Shown here: positions 24,530-30,022 of the stretch, in pieces | How the letters are laid out: every line of letters begins with the position of its first letter | Numbering within the stretch: the first letter of the stretch is position 1 | Source of the DNA: DASWTL01 sp035575925 | GTDB taxonomy: Bacteria > Bacteroidota > Bacteroidia > Sphingobacteriales > Sphingobacteriaceae | Direction: 5' to 3' | Assembly (NCBI GenBank): GCA_035575925.1 | Contig: DATLXK010000065.1 | Span: forward strand, 1-30,022 | DNA length: 30,022 nt | Made by a program: the position numbers and the translations under genes | The notes under the pieces: model-generated | What the model was told of the DNA's origin: nothing | Seen by the model: the letters and a program-made list of their open reading frames with translations, nothing else | The model's database searches: none

Positions 24530-25912
24530 TTAAAAAGTTAATGGGTTACCCAGATAAAAATCAATTACTTTACTTCTGAATATCACATCATATTTAGCTT
24601 GTATCAAATCAAACTGGGCACGGTTTAAATTTGTTTGCGCCTGATTAAAATCTAAAGAATTTACCAAACCCACGCCGTATCGCTGCTCGATGGCAGAAAA
24701 TGCGGTACGTGAAGATTCAAATGCCGACTGCGCGGAATTATATCTTTTTTCGGCTGCTCTGAGATCATAAACCGATTGGTTAACAATTTTATTAAGATTG
24801 TTTTTTGCAAGCTGAACGGATATTTCTGCGTTTTGTAAGCCTATTTTAGCCCTTCTTACTGAACTGCGTGCCTGGTATCCATTAAAAATGGGAAAGGAAA
24901 GGCTTAATCCGATGGATCTGTTAATATTTTCATTTAACTGATCGGCAAAATTAATACGTTCAAATACCGGGGGATTTGTACCCTGAACATATTGCTGCCG
25001 GCTGGTAGAATATCCTGTACCCAGGTTGCCGCCCAGCGTTAGCCTGGGATAATGATTTCCTTTAGCAATTTCCACACCTTTCTCACTGGCCAAACGCCTG
25101 AACTCTGCAAATTTAACTTCGGGATAATTGTTCAGAGAGGATTTAAAAACTTCACTGGCGGTATACTGAGCAATTTTACCAGGATCGTCCGTTACCGGAC
25201 GTACAACATCGATCGGAGCCGCTGGATCTAATTCAAGTAACTGCGCCAGGTTTAAAAATGCCAGATCCGATTGATTTTGAGCATCAGTTAAATTGAGTTC
25301 GGCAGCTGCTAGCTGGGCTTTACTTTGTGAAAGATCTGCGATAGTTTTTTCTCCTACATCAAAAAACTTTTGCTCCCGGTCTAATTGTTGGGTTGCTAAA
25401 GTTACCTGCTGTTTTGCAGCCTCAACCAAATCCTGACCGCTTAATATCTGAAGATAAGTGGTTACCACTGCAAGCATAAGATCATTTTTTATTCTGGCAG
25501 TATTGCTTTTATCAGCCTCAAGCTCAAATTTATTCTGAGCGATCTGGTTAATCTTTTGATAACCCTGAAATAAGGTAACCGATGAATTTACGCCGGTGTT
25601 TAATGAGGTTATTCCCTTTTCTACCAATTGTCCGGACAGCTGATCAAAAGAGCGGCCAATGCTGTAATTAGTATTGGTACTTCCATTGAATGATGGGTAA
25701 ATAGCATAACGCGACTGGCTAAGGGTTTCACTCGATAATGCTTCATTAAGCTGCGCCTGTTTAATTTGCAGGTTATTCTGCAATGCAAGCTCAATAGCGC
25801 GTTGTAAAGAGATTTTTTCCTGCGCCTCTGCGTTAAACGGAGTTAGAATAAAAATACCAAAGAAGCACAATAGAAATGGCGATAAGGCATTTTTAGTAGT
25901 TTTATAAATCAT
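24530..25912 (-). CDS. TolC-family outer membrane efflux protein
   Basis: This 460-residue protein has a signal peptide ending near AEAQ (residues about 1-31) and two OEP repeats. The first begins ISLQRAIELALQNNLQIKQAQLNEALS; both have long helical stretches rich in Gln, Ala and Asn and beta-hairpins with VGEKTIADLSQSKAQLAAAE and VGLVNSLDFNQAQTNLNRAQ. This is the TolC trimeric channel layout in the outer membrane. It is the first gene of the pair with the adaptor. Its gene diverges from the polysaccharide deacetylase gene across a 68-bp gap. Confidence 0.93.
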   Translation of the reverse strand: MIYKTTKNALSPFLLCFFGIFILTPFNAEAQEKISLQRAIELALQNNLQIKQAQLNEALSSETLSQSRYAIYPSFNGSTNTNYSIGRSFDQLSGQLVEKGITSLNTGVNSSVTLFQGYQKINQIAQNKFELEADKSNTARIKNDLMLAVVTTYLQILSGQDLVEAAKQQVTLATQQLDREQKFFDVGEKTIADLSQSKAQLAAAELNLTDAQNQSDLAFLNLAQLLELDPAAPIDVVRPVTDDPGKIAQYTASEVFKSSLNNYPEVKFAEFRRLASEKGVEIAKGNHYPRLTLGGNLGTGYSTSRQQYVQGTNPPVFERINFADQLNENINRSIGLSLSFPIFNGYQARSSVRRAKIGLQNAEISVQLAKNNLNKIVNQSVYDLRAAEKRYNSAQSAFESSRTAFSAIEQRYGVGLVNSLDFNQAQTNLNRAQFDLIQAKYDVIFRSKVIDFYLGNPLTF

Positions 25913-25936
25913 AATAGTATGCAGTATTCAAATATT

Positions 25937-25966
25937 TTGGAGATCGCATCAGCTAAGATACCTTTG
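25937..25966 (+). promoter_or_regulatory. Promoter of the polysaccharide deacetylase gene
   Basis: TTG at 25937-25939, 19 nt, then TACCTTTG at 25959-25966: a full match to the Bacteroidota promoter consensus. The ATG at 25981 is only 14 nt past the -7 box, so the leader should be under 10 nt. Confidence 0.8.
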
Positions 25967-25980
25967 CTATCTGATTAATT

Positions 25981-26589
25981 ATGTTTTTTGTAAAATCTCC
26001 TTTTTGGCTTAGATGGATTTATCCTTCACTTATCTGGCATAAACCCAGAGGTGATAAATCCATTTACCTTACATTTGACGATGGACCTGTACCGGTTGTT
26101 ACACCATTTGTTCTGCATACGTTAAAAAATTTCAATGCCAAGGCCACTTTTTTTTGTATTGGCGAAAATGCAGAAAAAAATTCCGGAATATATGAACAGG
26201 TTTTGCAGGCGGGCCATGCTGTAGGGAACCATACATATAATCACTTAAAGGGATGGCATACCGGTGATAAAGAATACATTCAGAATGTAGACCGATGCAG
26301 TAATGTGGTGCACTCGAATCTCTTTCGTCCGCCTTACGGCCGGGGCACCAGATCTCAATACTCCATACTCAAATCTCAATACTCCATAATCATGTGGGAT
26401 GTTCTGAGCGGTGATTTTTATGAAAACTTAACTCCGGAAAATTGTTTAAAAAATGTGATTAAAAACACCCGCAGCGGATCAATAGTAGTATTTCATGATA
26501 GTCTTAAAGCTTATCCGCGTTTAAAATACGTATTGCCATTAGCATTGGCATACTGGCAGAAGGAAGGATACAGCTTTGAAGTCCTTTGA
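25981..26589 (+). CDS. Polysaccharide deacetylase family protein (NodB domain)
   Basis: This 202-residue carbohydrate esterase family 4 protein probably removes acetyl groups from a cell-wall or surface glycan. The metal motifs are visible: TFDDGP (31-36), H84-x3-H88 in NHTYNHL, and RPPYGR (116-121), followed by MWDVLSGDF and VVFHDS. The N-terminus has a weak hydrophobic stretch (FWLRWIYPSLIW) but no clear signal peptide. Between RPPYGR and MWDVL the coding sequence is five contiguous heptamers (26354-26388), encoding the near-repeat SQYSILKSQYSI; the reading frame and domain length appear preserved. Confidence 0.9.
   Translation: MFFVKSPFWLRWIYPSLIWHKPRGDKSIYLTFDDGPVPVVTPFVLHTLKNFNAKATFFCIGENAEKNSGIYEQVLQAGHAVGNHTYNHLKGWHTGDKEYIQNVDRCSNVVHSNLFRPPYGRGTRSQYSILKSQYSIIMWDVLSGDFYENLTPENCLKNVIKNTRSGSIVVFHDSLKAYPRLKYVLPLALAYWQKEGYSFEVL
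26354..26388 (+). repeat. Five heptamer units inside the deacetylase gene
   Basis: The 35 bp read CTCAATA, CTCCATA, CTCAAAT, CTCAATA, CTCCATA without a gap. A 16-bp copy (ATCTCAATACTCCATA) recurs exactly at a 21-bp period. Because 7 is not a multiple of 3, gain or loss of one unit would break the frame, while three units keep it. Confidence 0.85.
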
Positions 26590-26714
26590 CCTCTAAGCAA
26601 TAAATTACCATTCTTATGAGCCCTTATTGCATGTTTTTTTGTAGTTTCGCGTGAACTTGTAAAAGTTTAAATATTTTATTTTTTTTATTCGATTAAACCC
26701 AATAAAATCAAACT

Positions 26715-28982
26715 ATGGCATTTGATTTAGAAATGATCAGAAAGGTTTACGCAAACTACGCAAGCCGCACCAGTGCAGCACGTGAAGTTGTTGGAAAACC
26801 CCTTACGTTAACTGAAAAGATATTATACGCGCATTTGTGGAAAGGAAATGCCACGCAGGGCTTTGAACGCGGAATAACATATGTTGATTTTGCCCCGGAC
26901 CGGGTTGCCATGCAGGATGCGACGGCACAGATGGCTCTCTTGCAATTTATGCAAGCTGGCAGGCCTACAGTAGCAGTGCCCTCAACAGTACATTGTGACC
27001 ACCTGATCCAGGCTAAAACAGGTGCTGTAGAAGATTTAGAGAATGCAAATAACCAGAACAGCGAAGTGTTTTCATTTCTTTCTTCGGTATCAAATAAATA
27101 TGGTATTGGTTTCTGGAAACCGGGTGCCGGTATAATACACCAGGTAGTTCTGGAGAATTATGCATTTCCTGGCGGAATGATGATCGGAACAGATTCTCAT
27201 ACACCAAATGCAGGCGGATTGGGAATGATCGCAATTGGCGTGGGTGGTGCCGATGCTTGTGATGTAATGGCGGGATTGGCGTGGGAACTTAAATTTCCGC
27301 GGCTTATTGGGGTGAAACTAACGGGTAAGTTATCCGGTTGGGCAAGTGCGAAAGATGTTATTCTTAAAGTTGCCGGTATCCTTACGGTTAAAGGTGGTAC
27401 GGGACATATTGTTGAATATTTTGGTGAGGGAGCTAAATCCTTATCAGCCACAGGAAAGGCTACTATTTGTAATATGGGAGCCGAAATTGGTGCAACTACC
27501 TCCATTTTCGGATATGATGATAAAATGTCTGTATACCTCAGGGGCACAGAACGTACAGATGTAGCAGAGCTCGCTGATGCTGTGCGTGAGCATTTAACAG
27601 GCGATGACGAGGTGTACTCAAATCCTGAAGCATACTTTGATCAGGTGATTGAAATTGATCTGGATGTGCTTGAGCCTCATGTAAACGGACCCTTTACTCC
27701 TGACCTTGCGTGGCCGCTTTCACAGTTTGCCAACGCAGTTCGCGAAAATGGATGGCCTGCTAAACTGGAAGTGGGATTGATAGGGTCATGTACAAACTCT
27801 TCGTATGAAGACATTACCCGTGCAGCATCTTTAGCTGAACAAGCCATCAGTAAAAATTTAAAAACACAATCGGAATATACTGTTACCCCAGGATCAGAGC
27901 TTGTGCGTTACACGGTGGAGCGTGATGGTTACCTGGATACTTTTGAGAAGATCGGCGGCGTAGTATTAGCGAACGCTTGTGGCCCGTGTATTGGCCAGTG
28001 GGCACGCCATACCGATGATCCGTCCAGGAAAAATTCAATCATCACCTCATTTAACAGGAATTTTAAAGCGCGGAATGACGGCAACCCCAATACGCATGCC
28101 TTTGTGGCATCGCCAGAAATAGTTACTGCTTTTGCAATTGCCGGTGATCTTACTTTTAACCCGATGACTGATACCCTCACCAATGAAAATGGAGAGCAGG
28201 TTCGGTTTGATGAGCCACAGGGAATTGAGATGCCTGTGAATGGGTACGCAGTTTTAGATGCAGGATATCAAAAACCGGCAGAGGACGGTAGCCGTGTGGA
28301 AGTGATCGTTGATCCTAAGTCGGCACGCTTACAACTCCTTGATCCTTTCCGGGCATGGGAGGGTACCGATCTTAAGAACCTTCGTCTGCTTATCAAAGCT
28401 AAAGGAAAATGTACAACCGACCATATTTCTATGGCAGGCCCATGGTTAAAGTTTCGGGGACACATCGATAACATATCCAATAATATGCTCATCGGGGCAA
28501 CAAATTTTTTCAATGATACAGCCGATTTTGTAAAGAACCAGCTTACCGGTGTATATGGTCCGGTACCTGCCACACAGCGGGCTTATAAAGCAGCAGGTGT
28601 AGGAACCATTGTGGTCGGCGATGAGAATTATGGAGAGGGCTCATCACGTGAACATGCCGCTATGGAACCCCGTCATTTGGGTGTAAGGGCTATACTTGTA
28701 AAATCATTTGCACGTATCCATGAAACCAACCTGAAAAAACAGGGGATGCTTGGAATTACTTTTGCGGATGTGCATGATTATGATCTGATCCGCGAGGATG
28801 ATGTTATTGATATTAATGGCTTAACCGATTTTGCTCCGGGCAGCCAGCTGACTATCGTATTGCATCATGCGGACGACACCACTGATTCGTTTCTTGTAAA
28901 TCATACCTATAACGAGCCTCAGATAGAATGGTTTAAGGCCGGTGCTGCATTGAATATTATACGTATGAAGCAAAGTGTTTAA
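26715..28982 (+). CDS. Aconitate hydratase
   Basis: Aconitase isomerises citrate to isocitrate through cis-aconitate in the TCA cycle. The 755-residue protein fits the mitochondrial-type form. The [4Fe-4S] ligands are C359 in GSCTNSSYEDI and C422 and C425 in ANACGPCIGQW. Other blocks are MIGTDSHTPNAGGLG, RNFKARNDGNP and the swivel-domain GDENYGEGSSREHAAMEPR. All active-site blocks are intact. It has a 125-nt upstream gap and its own terminator. Confidence 0.97.
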   Translation: MAFDLEMIRKVYANYASRTSAAREVVGKPLTLTEKILYAHLWKGNATQGFERGITYVDFAPDRVAMQDATAQMALLQFMQAGRPTVAVPSTVHCDHLIQAKTGAVEDLENANNQNSEVFSFLSSVSNKYGIGFWKPGAGIIHQVVLENYAFPGGMMIGTDSHTPNAGGLGMIAIGVGGADACDVMAGLAWELKFPRLIGVKLTGKLSGWASAKDVILKVAGILTVKGGTGHIVEYFGEGAKSLSATGKATICNMGAEIGATTSIFGYDDKMSVYLRGTERTDVAELADAVREHLTGDDEVYSNPEAYFDQVIEIDLDVLEPHVNGPFTPDLAWPLSQFANAVRENGWPAKLEVGLIGSCTNSSYEDITRAASLAEQAISKNLKTQSEYTVTPGSELVRYTVERDGYLDTFEKIGGVVLANACGPCIGQWARHTDDPSRKNSIITSFNRNFKARNDGNPNTHAFVASPEIVTAFAIAGDLTFNPMTDTLTNENGEQVRFDEPQGIEMPVNGYAVLDAGYQKPAEDGSRVEVIVDPKSARLQLLDPFRAWEGTDLKNLRLLIKAKGKCTTDHISMAGPWLKFRGHIDNISNNMLIGATNFFNDTADFVKNQLTGVYGPVPATQRAYKAAGVGTIVVGDENYGEGSSREHAAMEPRHLGVRAILVKSFARIHETNLKKQGMLGITFADVHDYDLIREDDVIDINGLTDFAPGSQLTIVLHHADDTTDSFLVNHTYNEPQIEWFKAGAALNIIRMKQSV

Positions 28983-29001
28983 GTTTTTCTAAACTTACTT
29001 A

Positions 29002-29032
29002 AGCCCTGTAGTACTTCTGCAGGGCTTTTTTT
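29002..29032 (+). terminator. Intrinsic terminator after aconitase
   Basis: AGCCCTGTAG (29002-29011) pairs with CTGCAGGGCT (29017-29026) over 10 bp, one of them a G-U pair, with a 5-nt loop and a run of seven T residues. It lies 20 nt past the aconitase stop. Confidence 0.92.
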
Positions 29033-29079
29033 GTTATATTGGAATATCTATAAAAGAATCTGGATGTGGAGGCGGGAGA

Positions 29080-29145
29080 CAAAATAGTGTAGTTAAGTTA
29101 TGGATATGAACAGTGACAGGCTCAGTAACTATTTTGCGTTAACGC
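29080..29145. repeat. Inverted repeats in the aconitase-rlmH gap
   Basis: CAAAATAGT (29080-29088) and ACTATTTTG (29128-29136) form a perfect 9-bp inverted repeat 39 nt apart. The right arm overlaps a 10-bp palindrome GCGTTAACGC (29136-29145). The role is unknown; a regulatory site or a relic of a small mobile element are possible. The rest of this gap holds nothing I recognise. Confidence 0.4.
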
Positions 29146-29216
29146 GATGGTAAAAAGTGCAGCATAACTAACAAATCAATTACCTGTATTGTTAACCTTT
29201 AATACTCTACGCTGGA

Positions 29217-29690
29217 ATGAAAATAACCATATTAACCATTGGGAAAACAGAAGATAATTACCTGCGTGATGGTATGGAAAAATATATTAAACGATTAAAG
29301 CATTACATAAAATTAAACGTAATTGAGATTCCTGATATTAAAAACACAAAAAGTTTATCAGTCGAACAGCAGAAAGCAAAAGAGGCTGAACTTATAACTA
29401 AGAAAATTACAAATACTGATCATGTTATTTTATTGGATGAAAGAGGGCAGGAGCTGAGTTCGGTTCAATTTTCGGGATTGTTTAATAAAAAAATGGTGGC
29501 TAGTATTCAGCACCTGGTTTTTGTTATTGGCGGGCCATATGGTTTTGACCCGTCGTTGCAAAACCGGGCAGATGAAAAACTCTCTTTATCGAAAATGACC
29601 TTTTCACACCAAATGGTGAGATTGTTTTTTTTGGAGCAGGTGTACAGGGCTTTTACAATTATTAACGGAGAACCTTATCATCATGATTAG
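29217..29690 (+). CDS. rlmH: 23S rRNA (pseudouridine(1915)-N(3))-methyltransferase
   Basis: RlmH is a SPOUT methyltransferase that methylates pseudouridine 1915 in helix 69 of 23S rRNA using S-adenosylmethionine. The 157-residue length is right. Conserved blocks are the N-terminal KITILTIGKT, the LLDERGQELSS block, the VFVIGGPYGFDP knot loop and the ending SKMTFSHQMVRLFFLEQVYRAFTIINGEPYHHD. The gene is complete. A 48-residue membrane peptide follows 6 nt after its stop. Confidence 0.97.
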   Translation: MKITILTIGKTEDNYLRDGMEKYIKRLKHYIKLNVIEIPDIKNTKSLSVEQQKAKEAELITKKITNTDHVILLDERGQELSSVQFSGLFNKKMVASIQHLVFVIGGPYGFDPSLQNRADEKLSLSKMTFSHQMVRLFFLEQVYRAFTIINGEPYHHD

Positions 29691-29696
29691 AGTACA

Positions 29697-29843
29697 ATGC
29701 AGTTAAATCTTATTCTGAATATTATGTTGAAACCAAGAAATTACAGGTATAAAGGGGTTAACCCGGGATCAGAGAAGAAAAATTTCTGGATAATGCTTTT
29801 AATAGCACTGGCGATTGTTGCAGGTATTTCGTGGTTCTTTTAA
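29697..29843 (+). CDS. 48-residue single-pass membrane peptide
   Basis: ATG at 29697 opens 48 codons to TAA at 29841-29843, 6 nt after rlmH. Residues about 1-29 are polar and basic (MLKPRNYRYKGVNPGSEKKN), followed by one membrane segment (FWIMLLIALAIVAGISWFF) at the C-terminus, as in tail-anchored small proteins. An internal ATG at codon 10 is an alternative start. I do not recognise a family. Tight spacing suggests co-transcription with rlmH. Confidence 0.55.
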   Translation: MQLNLILNIMLKPRNYRYKGVNPGSEKKNFWIMLLIALAIVAGISWFF

Positions 29844-29913
29844 GTAACCAATTATCTTATACGTGCATACGGCTCGTAGCGAATATAATACTCCCCTAAA
29901 ATAAGACCATTGG

Positions 29914-29944
29914 TTTAGTTAAAAAAACTTTTAAATTAACTAAA
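29914..29944 (+). repeat. Hairpin just upstream of the IS3 OrfA start
   Basis: TTTAGTTAA (29914-29922) and TTAACTAAA (29936-29944) form a perfect 9-bp inverted repeat around a 13-nt loop, ending 2 nt before the transposase ATG. Transcripts reading in from rlmH would fold here and could hide the ribosome binding site, a known way for insertion sequences to avoid activation by outside transcription. The role is inferred. Confidence 0.55.
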
Positions 29945-29946
29945 CA

Positions 29947-30022
29947 ATGAGCAAGCAAACCCGTCGTAAATTTACGTCTGTATTCAAGGCCAAAGTGGCA
30001 TTGGAAGCCGTTAAGAATCAGC
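29947..30022 (+). CDS. IS3-family transposase OrfA, N-terminal fragment cut by the window edge
   Basis: The frame from ATG 29947 is open to the window edge and reads MSKQTRRKFTSVFKAKVALE, then AVKNQ. This is the standard start of IS3-group OrfA proteins (HTH_Tnp_1 domain: 'RRKF...FKAKVALEA'). The rest of OrfA, OrfB and the right end of the element lie outside. The left end of the element should be in 29844-29913, perhaps near 29890, but I could not fix the terminal repeat. Confidence 0.88.
   Translation, partial: MSKQTRRKFTSVFKAKVALEAVKNQ

Noticed and set aside
29136..29145. GCGTTAACGC as a second integron core.
   Set aside because: GTTAACG does not fit GTTRRRY, and no attC-type outer and inner stem pair surrounds it.

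Overview
The window is a stretch of bacterial chromosome from a member of the Bacteroidota, probably Sphingobacteriales or a close relative. The evidence is the moderate-to-low GC, the poor Shine-Dalgarno sites, several promoters of the Bacteroidota form (TTG, 19 nt, TAnnTTTG), and families typical of the phylum: DUF4293, FtsB/DivIC, YjgR-type DUF853, TolC/HlyD and short lipoproteins. The assignment below phylum level is inference. Most of the window is housekeeping, but both edges lie inside insertion sequences: an IS1595-type transposase start on the minus strand at the left, and an IS3-type OrfA start on the plus strand at the right.

Layout. 1-5142 is minus strand: the IS fragment, then a Rieske/FAD oxidoreductase followed by a HerA/YjgR-type ATPase (transcribed in that order), an RluA-type pseudouridine synthase and panB. 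5418-8366 is plus strand: carA, eno (with a hairpin terminator) and a DivIC/FtsB-like protein. 8367-12032 is minus strand: a large vWA membrane protein, fabG and a lipoprotein. After one small plus-strand unknown, 12595-17180 is minus strand: msrB with a detached lipoprotein leader, an RlpA-like protein, sucD, an ABC exporter and truA. 17235-21234 is plus strand: a DUF4293 membrane protein, a small accessory island (17986-18848), a DUF2784-like membrane protein and a DEAD-box RNA helicase. 21313-25912 is minus strand: a lipoprotein, a small YtxH-like protein, gpsA, and a TolC plus HlyD/MacA efflux pair. 25981 to the end is plus strand: a polysaccharide deacetylase, aconitase, rlmH, a 48-residue membrane peptide and the IS3 start.

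The most interesting part is 17986-18848. A GNAT-fold gene with a C-terminal frameshift and a tightly linked 55-residue basic partner are bounded on the left by GTTAGGC and on the right by a 74-bp structure like an integron attC site, itself ending in GTTAGGC. This looks like a single integron-type gene cassette in a chromosome with no integrase in view, and the gene pair could be an uncharacterised two-gene module. Two other local oddities stand out. A lipoprotein signal peptide is separated from msrB by one in-frame stop codon. Five contiguous heptamers of the CTCAATA type are built into the polysaccharide deacetylase coding sequence. No rRNA, tRNA or CRISPR was found.
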